From Bryobacterales bacterium (lineage in GTDB: Bacteria; Acidobacteriota; Terriglobia; Bryobacterales; Bryobacteraceae), in assembly GCA_003166865.1 (NCBI GenBank), contig PMUP01000025.1, forward strand, positions 11,549-75,548: 64,000 nt of DNA, read 5' to 3'. The notes below the pieces were generated by a model that saw nothing but the letters and a program-made list of their open reading frames with translations, had not been told where the DNA came from and did no database searches. Both the position numbers and the translations under genes were made by a program. Positions 9,094-17,041 of this stretch are shown piece after piece. Every line of letters starts with the position of its first letter. Position 1 is the stretch's first letter.

Positions 9094-9843
9094 ATGAAAG
9101 ACCGCTCTTCCGGGGCCTCGGACCTCGCTGGTGAAGCTTACGTTATTATTCGCGAGCGAATTCTCCGTGGCGAAGTAGCCATCGGCCAGGTGATCTCGCG
9201 GCGCAAAATCGCGGCCGAGCTGGGCATGAGTTTTCTGCCGGTTTCCGAAGCATTTTTGCGGCTGGAGTTCGAAGGCCTGCTCGAAAGCCGTCCGCGCGCC
9301 GGAACCCGCGTGCGCATCCCCAGCCGCGAGGACGTGCGCGGCCACTATCTGGTGCGCGAGGCGCTAGAAGTGGAGGCTGCCCGGCTGTTCACAGAAATGG
9401 CGACTCCCGAGGAGCGCTCCGAGCTGTTGAAGCTGGGCGTGCGCGTGGATGTGATGCGTTCCCAGACGGAAACGAATCGCTTTTACTACTTAAACCTTCA
9501 CGAAAAGCTGCACCGTCGCATCTCCGAGTGCACGCGCTGCCCCGCGCTGTGCGACGCTATCGAGAGAACGCGCGCGTTATCGTCCACCTGGCTCTGCGTC
9601 GGAAGGGCGTTCAACGGGACGCCGTCGCGCCGGCATCAGGACCTCATGGAAGTGCTGGTGGGAATGGATCGCGAGGCGTCAGCCGCAGCCATGCGCGATC
9701 ACGTGATCACCAGCATGCAGCAGGCGCTGGAACGGCTCGAGCCTTACTTCCGCGCGCGCAAAGCGCAAGGCAAGACCTATTCGCGCAAGCAATTCTCCAT
9801 CGAACTACCCGCCGCCAAGGTATCTGCTTCTTCCGAGCCGTGA
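9094..9843 (+). CDS. GntR-family regulator, FadR (FCD) subfamily
   Basis: The 249-residue protein has an N-terminal winged helix (about residues 12-78) with the GntR phrase AYVIIRERILRGEVAIGQ, recognition-helix region RRKIAAELGMSFLPVSEAF and wing ESRPRAGTRVRIPS. An all-helical FCD effector domain follows; its metal-binding His pattern is seen in NLHEKLHRRI and MRDHVITSM. FCD regulators usually respond to carboxylic acids or sugar acids. It diverges from the dehydratase and converges with the aromatic-degradation operon (2 bases from its last gene), so it could control either. An S/T-rich C-terminal tail is nonconserved. Confidence 0.88.
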   Translation: MKDRSSGASDLAGEAYVIIRERILRGEVAIGQVISRRKIAAELGMSFLPVSEAFLRLEFEGLLESRPRAGTRVRIPSREDVRGHYLVREALEVEAARLFTEMATPEERSELLKLGVRVDVMRSQTETNRFYYLNLHEKLHRRISECTRCPALCDAIERTRALSSTWLCVGRAFNGTPSRRHQDLMEVLVGMDREASAAAMRDHVITSMQQALERLEPYFRARKAQGKTYSRKQFSIELPAAKVSASSEP

Positions 9844-9845
9844 CC

Positions 9846-10649
9846 TTAGGGAGCGCTCAGACGGGGCTGGTTCACAATCGCCTTGCGCGTCTGTTCCAAA
9901 CTGTTCTTTAGCGCTTCCTCCGGAAGCTCGTGCAGGATCGGACTCAGCAGCTTCGCCATCAAGAAAGGGATGTCGCGCGTCAGCGTGATGGACTCGCACG
10001 TGATGAAGACGCCGTCGTCGCTCTCTTCGAAAAACCAATAGCCGTTGATGCGCCACATCAGTCCGCGATCGTGGCCAGCCGGCAGTTCGTGCTCGTTGTG
10101 TTTGCCTGCGTTGGCGATCTCAACCACTCGCCGGCTCGCGGAGTGGCTGTAAGTTCGCTTTGGGTCGAGCGAAACGAAGTGAATCTCGTTCTCAATGTCG
10201 AGCACGTCGGATATGAAAAACTTCGACTTCACCACTCGGGTGCGGATCAAGAAATCGTCGCCGGTATGCGATTGCACTTTGACCTCGGTGACGTCGGGCT
10301 TATACATTTCGGAGTGGCGCGGATAATCCTGCACTATGCTCAGGACCTCTTTCAGCGTGGTCTTCGGAACAAAGACCGCTCCGATCCAGTCTTGAATGAG
10401 ACCGCCCGGAAGCGTCACAACGCCGTTGCCTTGGATGGGCTGCGCCGCAACCGCGCCGGCCAGCAGCCGCGCTCGAATATCGGGCGACTCTTCAAACCAG
10501 AGGAAATGCTCGCCGCTCCAGCGTGGCTGCATTCTTGATTCGGTGCTCGCGATGTAACGGTCGAACGATTCAGCGGTTTCGGGCTTGAGATCCACGGCGA
10601 GACAGACGCCCGCCGAGAGAACGGCAAGTATGAGAAAGAGCCGGGTCAG
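9846..10649 (-). CDS. exported START/SRPBCC-like protein at the end of the gallate-type operon
   Basis: The 267-residue product has a signal peptide (TRLFLILAVLSAGVCLA) and then a START-like lipid/aromatic-binding fold: GGLIQDWIGAVFVPKTTL, the phrase VQDYPRHSEMYKPDV and a C-terminal helix with LLSPILHELPEEALKN. The reading frame has no ATG, GTG or close TTG start that preserves the signal peptide. The only fitting start is a CTG at 10647-10649 that overlaps the stop of the preceding gene as CTGA. This mirrors the usual ATGA coupling and is inferred. Role unknown; it may bind a hydrophobic substrate in the periplasm. The stop lies 2 bases from the convergent GntR gene. Confidence 0.7.
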   Translation of the reverse strand: MTRLFLILAVLSAGVCLAVDLKPETAESFDRYIASTESRMQPRWSGEHFLWFEESPDIRARLLAGAVAAQPIQGNGVVTLPGGLIQDWIGAVFVPKTTLKEVLSIVQDYPRHSEMYKPDVTEVKVQSHTGDDFLIRTRVVKSKFFISDVLDIENEIHFVSLDPKRTYSHSASRRVVEIANAGKHNEHELPAGHDRGLMWRINGYWFFEESDDGVFITCESITLTRDIPFLMAKLLSPILHELPEEALKNSLEQTRKAIVNQPRLSAP

Positions 10650-11485
10650 ATGAACGCCACCACGTCGCGATAGCTCTTCGGCGCGTCGCCGCCGAAGTGC
10701 TTCTTCAACCCGGCTTCGACGCTCCAATCCATGCGCCGGACAATGGCTTCGGCCATGATCGGCTCGATATCGATTTCGCGCAGCGTGGCGGCCACCTCTT
10801 CCATTTCGCGGGCGCGGCGTTCCCCGTGCACGACTACACGGCCCACCATGTAGTCGGCGAGCTCCTTCCAATTGATGCCGGGGTAGCTTTCGGAAAGCGA
10901 CGCGAAGACGCGCTCGTCGGCGTGGTAACGGCTGGCGCCGAGAACGCATTCGGTGATCAGCGCCTCGAGTCCCTTGACGATGATGCTGCGGAACATTTTT
11001 GTCGCGGCCGCAGTGCCCACTTCGTGCGAAACAATCTCGGCCGAGATTCCGAAGGGCGCAAGCGCCGCCACAAAATCTTCCGCTCCGGCACCGCCCGCCA
11101 GCATGGGAACTTTGTGGCCGTAGGGCGGAACGGGGGCCATCATGGCGATTTCCGCGAAACGAGCGCCGGAGGCTTCGATGACACGCGCGATGGATTGCTT
11201 CAAGCCTGGCGAAACGGAATTCAGGTCGGCATAGATGTGATGCGCCGTGAGAAAGGGCGCATTCTGTTCGGCGGCATTCAGGGCTTGATTCGCCGTGACT
11301 GCCGACATCATGATGTCGCACGATTCGGCGAGTTCCCGGTTCGATTCCACTAATCGCGTTCCCGCTTCGCGAGCGCGATCGAGGACCTGGTTGGTAACGT
11401 TGATATCGAAAGCGGTGACCGGTTGCTGCAGACCCTTCGCAATATGATAGGCCGCTTCACCGAAGCCGACAAATCCGATTCGCAT
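10646..11485 (-). CDS. NAD(P)-dependent dehydrogenase with DUF1932 C-terminal domain
   Basis: The 279-residue enzyme starts with a Rossmann motif (MRIGFVGFGEAAYHIAKGL, GxGxxA type) of the 6-phosphogluconate/3-hydroxyisobutyrate dehydrogenase family. The substrate loop reads DLNSVSPGLKQ, and the helical C-terminal half (TAAATKMFRSIIVKGLEALITE, with the catalytic Lys region) matches DUF1932. The ATG overlaps the SLC13 stop by one base (TAATG), indicating translational coupling. Within the gallate-type operon it could oxidise or reduce a hydroxy- or oxo-acid intermediate; the substrate is not established. Confidence 0.85.
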   Translation of the reverse strand: MRIGFVGFGEAAYHIAKGLQQPVTAFDINVTNQVLDRAREAGTRLVESNRELAESCDIMMSAVTANQALNAAEQNAPFLTAHHIYADLNSVSPGLKQSIARVIEASGARFAEIAMMAPVPPYGHKVPMLAGGAGAEDFVAALAPFGISAEIVSHEVGTAAATKMFRSIIVKGLEALITECVLGASRYHADERVFASLSESYPGINWKELADYMVGRVVVHGERRAREMEEVAATLREIDIEPIMAEAIVRRMDWSVEAGLKKHFGGDAPKSYRDVVAFI

Positions 11486-12909
11486 TACAGTGCCCCAATC
11501 AGCTTCCAGTACCCAACCGACACGGCGACCGTGAAAATGGTAAATATGCCGTACATATTCGCGAGACGCACGCGCTCGGCGCCGCTGAACGCCAAGCCCT
11601 CAGTGATGCCTTCGCCCATCGCGACCCAAATGTTCTGATACGTGGCCCAGAACGGTACTGAGGGAATCAGCAACGCGGCTACCAGCACGAGCGGGGGAAT
11701 TCCGGCGGCGCTGGTGGTATCGACGATCGGAATAAACAATACCGCGATGGCGATGAAACCGCTAGGGTCGAGGAAACGCACCGCCAGCATCGCAATCGCG
11801 ACCACCACCAGCAACACCACCGCGCTGAATGTGAGATGTTCCGCGATGGGCACGAAGTAGCCAGCCAGCCAATCGGTAATTTTGTATTCGGTGAGCACGT
11901 TGCCCAGGCTGAAGATGCCGCCCATGAACAGCAGGAGCGTCCACGAGATGCCGCCCGCGATGTCGGCATTGCCGACGATACCCGCCAGCGCGAAGATGGA
12001 CAGTCCGACCATGCCGATGAAAAAGCTCGGCAAGTGATGCCAGCGATCGGTAGCCCAAAAGATGATGGAGCACGCCACGATCGCCGCCGTGATCATTTCC
12101 GCCCGCTTGAACGAACCCAGCTCGCGCAGCTTGGTGCGCACGAATTCAGGCGACGCGTTGAGCGCCCTTTCCGGCTTCAGTACCCACTGATTTCCGAAAA
12201 CGATGAGCGCGCACAGCGCCAGCACCGGCAGTTCGAGCACGCGGGCGTACGCCAGATAGCTGAGCGGCAGGTGCTTCACCTCGAACATCGACGCAACCAC
12301 GGGGCCATAGAGCGAGCCATAGAGCAAACCGCAGCCGGGCACCACTGCCATTTCGATAGTGGTCAGCATAATTAGCGCCGAGCCCTTGCTGCGCGGCTTC
12401 AAATCGAGGGACTGCACCAGCGCCCAGGCGATCGGCACCATGATCGCGGTCCGCACAGTCATGGAAGGAATCCCGAGCGAGAGCACCGTGCCGATCACGA
12501 AAAACGCCGCGAGAATCCCGGAGTAGGACGCCGGGAACAGCGACAAAATGTAGTAGGAGATGCGCGCGGCGAGTCCGGTCTTCTGCATGGCGAAGCCGTA
12601 ATAGAGCACCGCTAGCAGCACCCACCACGATCCACTCGAAAATCCGCTGAACACAAGCGCCGGTCTGGCGCCCGCGGGAATCAGCAGCGCCATCATCAAC
12701 ACCGACGCGACGCCGTTGTTCATCACGCCGAAAGCCCACAGCACGATGGTGAAGGCGGTGATGGCCAGCGCGGTTTGGCCTGCGCGCGTCAAGCCGTGCT
12801 GCGCGGGCATGAAGTAAATCGCGAGGCCGATGGCGATGGCGAGCAACAGCGGCAGCCACTTAACACGCGTCGCGGTGGTTGTGGCCGGCGGAGCTATCGC
12901 AGTCGCCAT
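11485..12909 (-). CDS. SLC13/DASS-family sodium-coupled carboxylate transporter
   Basis: The 474-residue membrane protein has about 11-12 hydrophobic segments. Family landmarks are the paired hairpin regions (FSSGSWWVLLAVLYYGF, SLGIPSMTVRTAIMVPIAW and, in the second half, PSVPFWATYQNIWVAMG). DASS carriers import di- and tricarboxylates with sodium. Placed between the dioxygenase and a dehydrogenase gene, it likely imports the aromatic acid or a related carboxylate that the operon degrades (inference). The gene lies 9 bases after the dioxygenase stop. Confidence 0.88.
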   Translation of the reverse strand: MATAIAPPATTTATRVKWLPLLLAIAIGLAIYFMPAQHGLTRAGQTALAITAFTIVLWAFGVMNNGVASVLMMALLIPAGARPALVFSGFSSGSWWVLLAVLYYGFAMQKTGLAARISYYILSLFPASYSGILAAFFVIGTVLSLGIPSMTVRTAIMVPIAWALVQSLDLKPRSKGSALIMLTTIEMAVVPGCGLLYGSLYGPVVASMFEVKHLPLSYLAYARVLELPVLALCALIVFGNQWVLKPERALNASPEFVRTKLRELGSFKRAEMITAAIVACSIIFWATDRWHHLPSFFIGMVGLSIFALAGIVGNADIAGGISWTLLLFMGGIFSLGNVLTEYKITDWLAGYFVPIAEHLTFSAVVLLVVVAIAMLAVRFLDPSGFIAIAVLFIPIVDTTSAAGIPPLVLVAALLIPSVPFWATYQNIWVAMGEGITEGLAFSGAERVRLANMYGIFTIFTVAVSVGYWKLIGAL

Positions 12910-12918
12910 GAAAAAATC

Positions 12919-14091
12919 CTACTTGATAGCCGTTGCTTCCGCCTGCTCCTGGCGCATGCGGCGCTGCTCGGCTTGCACCGTGATGAGCGACATCCACATG
13001 CCGAGGGGATGCGCGCCCGCCTCCACCAGCGGATGCGGCTTCAGCGATCGCACCGCATCGATGCTTTCATCCTTCATTGTTTCGAGCACCTGGGCCTGCT
13101 TTTCATTGAGGCCGTACTCGGACGCCAAAGCCAGGGTGTTCTCGAATAAGCGGCGGCGTAGAGGCTGGCTGAAACGAAGATCATACAGCAGCTTGTTCAG
13201 CGGATAGACGGCCGGATCGGGATGCCGGTAGAACTGATATCCTTCCGCGCTGCCAAAGCTGAACTTTGCTGCTGGTTCGGGCGTGGTGGGCGTGCCTTTC
13301 TTGTTGGGGATGAAGCGCATCACCGCGTGGCCGTGATGCCAGGTGGGCTGATAGGTGATCAGCTCGCCCGGCTGATTGCCGATAGCGCCGAACAGAATCA
13401 TCCAGGGCAGCATCTCGGTGTTGCCCACTTCGTCCAATTCTTCGTTCGTCAGTTCCAGCAGCGCGTTGTTGTTGCCGCGCTCCATGTGCGCGATGGCCCA
13501 CCAATCGAAATCGAAGGCCGGCTGCGGATATTTCCAGGCGCCCGGATAGTGCGACATGCCGCCGCTGGCGACGATCGCAATCTTGTACGGCGACTTGAGA
13601 ATTGCATCGCGAATGGCGGCGCCAAGCTGCGCGCACCGACGGGCCGAGGGCAGCGGAGGCAGGTAGGTGTTCACGAAAATCGGAATCACCGGAAGTGAGC
13701 GGCCTTCGATCACCCATTCGTATACGGCGGCGAACGCGTGGCCCAGCTCGGCGTCTTGCGAGTACGTCAGATCGAAGCCGTCGGCGACCAGCGAGTTCAG
13801 AATTTCCTCGGTGAAGCCATGAATCGGAAGCGCGTAGCTCTTGCGGGCGAAAGCGGCTTTGGACTTCTCGCCACCGACGACCGCGAAGGTGGGCACGGCG
13901 GAGAGGAAAAATGTTTCAAGGTGATCGCTGCCGATGACCATCACGGCGTCGGGTTTGATTTCATCCAAGTTCTTGCCGAGCTCGCGCATGGCGGCGATGT
14001 CGGCGTCGAGCTGCGCTTTGTCCTCGCTGGGCGGATAGGTGAATAGCTGCGGGGCGTGAACGGTGGCCGCTGCAAATACAATTTGTCCCAT
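12919..14091 (-). CDS. fused LigB-LigA extradiol dioxygenase, gallate-dioxygenase-like
   Basis: The 390-residue protein joins a class III extradiol catalytic domain (LigB, about residues 1-280) to a small LigA-like helical domain (about 305-375: RFSQPLRRRLFENTLAL, EYGLNEKQAQVL, HPLGMWMSL). Iron ligands fit His12 (ATVHAPQL) and His57 (GSDHLETF), and the catalytic His lies in ASGGMSHYPGAW. One-chain LigB-LigA architecture is typical of gallate dioxygenase GalA/DesB, while protocatechuate 4,5-dioxygenase has separate subunits; family knowledge and the GalB/GalC neighbours favour gallate. An AAGGAGT ribosome site precedes the ATG. Protocatechuate or a methylgallate could also be substrates. Confidence 0.82.
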   Translation of the reverse strand: MGQIVFAAATVHAPQLFTYPPSEDKAQLDADIAAMRELGKNLDEIKPDAVMVIGSDHLETFFLSAVPTFAVVGGEKSKAAFARKSYALPIHGFTEEILNSLVADGFDLTYSQDAELGHAFAAVYEWVIEGRSLPVIPIFVNTYLPPLPSARRCAQLGAAIRDAILKSPYKIAIVASGGMSHYPGAWKYPQPAFDFDWWAIAHMERGNNNALLELTNEELDEVGNTEMLPWMILFGAIGNQPGELITYQPTWHHGHAVMRFIPNKKGTPTTPEPAAKFSFGSAEGYQFYRHPDPAVYPLNKLLYDLRFSQPLRRRLFENTLALASEYGLNEKQAQVLETMKDESIDAVRSLKPHPLVEAGAHPLGMWMSLITVQAEQRRMRQEQAEATAIK

Positions 14092-14094
14092 ATA

Positions 14095-14835
14095 CTAACT
14101 CCTTACAACACTCCCGACATTGCTCCGGATATTCGCGGAAGTCTCCTCAGCGATTTCTTCATCGACATACTCGACTCCGAGTTCCTCTAGTTTGGCGCGG
14201 AGACCATAAAAATCGACACCCAGCTCGCCCGCGGCAAGGCGCTCGCGGGTTTTCACTTCCTTAGCGACGCGTTGTTGGCCCGCTTTGGCGACGTCGGCCG
14301 CGTTTGCGCGCGGCACCACCACGACACCGTCGGCATCGCCCACAATCACATCGCCCGGATTCACCACCACCCCTGCGCACACCACCGGAACGTTCACCGA
14401 ACCGGGGCTCGCCTTCACTGTACCTTGCGGGGAAATTGCCTTGGCCCACACCGGAAAATTGATAGCGGTGAGTTCGGTGGTATCGCGAACGCCGGCATCA
14501 ATGATTAACCCTGCCACGCCGTGGGCCTGGCATGAAGTACCCAACAAGTCGCCGAACATGCCGTCAGTAGATTCCGAAGTTGTGACCACCACCAAAACGT
14601 CGCCGGGTTGGCAGACCTCGACCGACGCGTGGATCATCAGATTGTCGCCGGGATGGCACAACACTGTGACGGCCGGACCCGATACCTTCGCCGCAAGGTA
14701 GATGGGCCGCAGGTAGGGGAACATCACGCCGGTGCGGCCTTGCGCTTCATGGACGGTCGCGGTCCCGAGTTCGCCGAGTAGCTTGACGGCCTGAACATCG
14801 GGACGCGGGATGTGGCGGAGAATTTTGTGGGACAT
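14095..14835 (-). CDS. RraA-fold 4-carboxy-4-hydroxy-2-oxoadipate aldolase (GalC/LigK-like)
   Basis: The 246-residue protein has the RraA-like fold: ATVHEAQGRTGVMF, DNLMIHASVEVCQPGDVLVV, FGDLLGTSCQAHGVAGLIIDAGVRD (metal/substrate loop with GxxRD) and the C-terminal GDVIVGDADGVVVVP. LigK/GalC members split 4-carboxy-4-hydroxy-2-oxoadipate into pyruvate and oxaloacetate, the last step of the 4,5-cleavage pathway. The ATG at 14835 is preferred; a GTG at 14844 adjoins the preceding stop and would add three residues. It lies between the dioxygenase (3-base gap) and the GalB-like gene. Confidence 0.85.
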   Translation of the reverse strand: MSHKILRHIPRPDVQAVKLLGELGTATVHEAQGRTGVMFPYLRPIYLAAKVSGPAVTVLCHPGDNLMIHASVEVCQPGDVLVVVTTSESTDGMFGDLLGTSCQAHGVAGLIIDAGVRDTTELTAINFPVWAKAISPQGTVKASPGSVNVPVVCAGVVVNPGDVIVGDADGVVVVPRANAADVAKAGQQRVAKEVKTRERLAAGELGVDFYGLRAKLEELGVEYVDEEIAEETSANIRSNVGSVVRS

Positions 14836-14844
14836 GCTTGGCAC

Positions 14845-15567
14845 TCAGGAGAATTCGCTGGCTACCTGCGGATACACGCGCTGGTACGCTTCGGCGTACT
14901 TGATTCCTTTTCGACCCGAGTTGCGCACGGCCTGCGTGCCACGCCGCTTAGCGAGATCGCGGTAGTAATTCCAAAGGTGCTCCTGCGCCTCCATCGACTC
15001 CATGGCTTTTTCTTTGATTTCGTAGACCGGAGTGATGTCGAGCAGCACTTGCGGCTTGAACTCGCACTGCTCGGGCTGATGCGGCTCAAAGATGAATACC
15101 GGAGGGGCGCCGAGCTGCTTGCCTTCCGCCGGATAGCCCGCCGCCTGAGCGTATACGCGCGTCTGCAACGTGAGCATGTTGGCGTAGGGATGGTCGGGGT
15201 TGTAGGGATCTTCGTAGGAATGCGTCAGAATCACTTCGGGCTGAAGCTGGCGGTATTCGACGACCATTTCGTGAATGGTCTCGTCAGATGCCTTGATCGG
15301 ATAATCGCCCGAATCGAAGAAACGGATTTCGGCGCCCAAAATTTCGGCCGCACGCTCGGACTCCTTCTGCCGCTCCTTTTTGACGCACTCAACGGTCATG
15401 CCTTCCTGCTTCCACAGCCGCTCGGATTCGCCGCGCTCGCCGAATGACAAGCACAGAATCCGGACGCGGTAACCCTTCTGCGCGTACAGCGCGATCGCTC
15501 CGCCCGCGCGCCACACGAAGTCGGCGGCATGGGCGCTCACTACCAATACGGTTTTGGGGGAATCCAT
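14845..15567 (-). CDS. PIG-L-family hydrolase, GalB-like 4-oxalomesaconate hydratase
   Basis: The 240-residue enzyme belongs to the PIG-L/LmbE zinc family. The usual AHPDDE metal motif is replaced by SAHAADFVWRAGG, the altered form associated with the GalB 4-oxalomesaconate hydratase subgroup, and the second zinc site reads THSYEDPYNPDHPYAN. GalB hydrates the ring-cleavage product to 4-carboxy-4-hydroxy-2-oxoadipate. Its place between the aldolase and the DUF6282 gene supports this reading over a deacetylase. Gaps to neighbours are 9-15 bases. Confidence 0.82.
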   Translation of the reverse strand: MDSPKTVLVVSAHAADFVWRAGGAIALYAQKGYRVRILCLSFGERGESERLWKQEGMTVECVKKERQKESERAAEILGAEIRFFDSGDYPIKASDETIHEMVVEYRQLQPEVILTHSYEDPYNPDHPYANMLTLQTRVYAQAAGYPAEGKQLGAPPVFIFEPHQPEQCEFKPQVLLDITPVYEIKEKAMESMEAQEHLWNYYRDLAKRRGTQAVRNSGRKGIKYAEAYQRVYPQVASEFS

Positions 15568-15582
15568 AACTTATCGAAGCCT

Positions 15583-16512
15583 TCAGTTGACCAGCGACGC
15601 CGGATTCGTGACGGCCATGCGCTGGATCTCGGCGGCCGAAAATCCGCCATCCAGCAAGGTTTGCGCGAACATCGCGAAGCCGTCGGATACCGGCGGATTG
15701 ATGGTTTGGCCGAGATCGGTGGACAGAACACAACGATCGGGACCGGCTTTGCGGATGCTCACCATCACTTCATCCCAGGGCGCTTTGCCGGTGTGCATGG
15801 TGGTGAAGCAGTGCTCGATGAACGCGCCTTCGCTGGCCAGCTCGGCTTGCTCCGCGGCAGTGAGATTCTGCGACGGAAACTCGGCGTGCGTCACTAGAAC
15901 CCGCTTTAGCTTCATCTCGCGCGCGCCACGCACTAGCGCGAAGATTTCCTTGCGTCCCAGGTGGCCGGTGGCCAGGATCATATTATGATGGCCTATTATT
16001 TCCAAACACCGTCGAGAAGCCTCGTTCAAGTTGCCCTTGTCGTCCAGGACCGTTAACGGCGGGGGCGCGATGCCGGTAGCGGCCAGTTCGCGCTGGATTT
16101 TGGCCCAAAACGGCAGCTTGGTGCTGGGACCATCCACGCGGCCGGCGGTTTCGTTGGCGGCGTCGACGGTGGGCATCCACACAATTTTCGCGCCGGAACG
16201 GCCGGACAGTTCCACGGCCACGGGATTCAATCCGCCGACACTGTGATTCAGGGTGATTGCGCCGAAAGCTTGAATGCCGGGCACCGCCTTAGTGACAACT
16301 TTGGCGCGCTCGGCGGTGGGAAAGTAGTGCGATTTCAGAACGAAGCCCTTGAGTTTTCGTTTCAGAAACTCGTGCGCCAAATCGATGTCATCGATGCGCC
16401 GTTCGATGACGTCGGGAGCCACATGAACCTGTAGATCGTAGCCGCCTTCGATCGCTTTCCACGCTGCGTCGGACACGGACGTGGACGTTGCCGTAACCGC
16501 TGGTGCGCTCAT
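15583..16512 (-). CDS. DUF6282-type amidohydrolase-like protein, first gene of the gallate-type operon
   Basis: The 309-residue product looks like a TIM-barrel metal hydrolase of the DUF6282 group. Possible metal ligands are His in DLQVHVAPDV, LKSHYFPT, ATGHLGRKE and VTHAEFPS, and Asp in VLSTDLGQ. The first strand has one His where typical amidohydrolases have HxH. The ATG at 16512 is preferred over a TTG at 16551. As first gene of the operon it may do a hydrolytic or lactonase-like step, analogous to LigI, which opens 2-pyrone-4,6-dicarboxylate, or substitute for the missing tautomerase. Both are hypotheses. Confidence 0.7.
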   Translation of the reverse strand: MSAPAVTATSTSVSDAAWKAIEGGYDLQVHVAPDVIERRIDDIDLAHEFLKRKLKGFVLKSHYFPTAERAKVVTKAVPGIQAFGAITLNHSVGGLNPVAVELSGRSGAKIVWMPTVDAANETAGRVDGPSTKLPFWAKIQRELAATGIAPPPLTVLDDKGNLNEASRRCLEIIGHHNMILATGHLGRKEIFALVRGAREMKLKRVLVTHAEFPSQNLTAAEQAELASEGAFIEHCFTTMHTGKAPWDEVMVSIRKAGPDRCVLSTDLGQTINPPVSDGFAMFAQTLLDGGFSAAEIQRMAVTNPASLVN

Positions 16513-17041
16513 TGCAAAGGCAGTATGACAGGGGGCGAAGATCGGTGTCAAGTTTCTGATCTTTCAGGTTTTGTTGAGTTTTTGAGCAAAAATGCGGGTT
16601 TCCGTAACAGGCGGGCCAGGATGGCGAAGGCGGCCTGAATGACGTAACAGTCAGATTGCGGTTCCGCCCGAGATAGCATCGCAGGTTCCTCCCGGAGAGA
16701 AGGTTGCGGTTGTACTAGCGTGGGGCGTATCTAAGAGTTTTGAGCCGCTCCGCACAAAAAAGCGCGTGCGACGCGGCGAGGAAGAAAACGCATGGCGCGA
16801 GGCAGGCTGCCGCCGGTTCGACTCTGCGTACGGCCCCGACGACTCGGTTTATGAGCGGCTGATACATGACCCTTCGACCGGGTGAAGTCGTCCTGATTCG
16901 GATTGACTTTCAGCGATGCCGGGCAAAGAGCGTCCGGCCGATTGCCGAAAAGGCCCCGCCAAGCATCGACACGAGTGTCGATGCGGCACGCCTGGGGGGC
17001 GTGCGCCACAACAGCGAAGATTTTCGTGGCAAAACTAAGTG
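16513..17041. other. intergenic region with two tandem hairpins
   Basis: No convincing gene lies in these about 530 bases between the catabolic operon promoter and the end of the TonB receptor gene. The operon promoter must be in the left part. Two inverted repeats sit near the right edge: 10-bp arms GCATCGACAC/GTGTCGATGC at 16963-16984 and 7-bp arms GCACGCC/GGCGTGC at 16986-17004. They lack a T-run on the minus strand, so they are not classical terminators, but they could stabilise the 3' end of the receptor transcript. Confidence 0.5.

Noticed and set aside
9846-11321. Very long minus-strand frame covering two genes
   Set aside because: Its first half is the DUF1932 gene read out of frame; only the last 267 codons are a real START-like protein.
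16816-16825. GGTTCGACTC, resembling a tRNA T-loop
   Set aside because: The flanking five bases on each side cannot pair as a T-stem and no acceptor or anticodon arms fit.
16731-17009. Minus-strand ORF of 92 codons in the intergenic region
   Set aside because: Basic, low-complexity product without recognisable family; it overlaps the hairpins and has no clear ribosome site.
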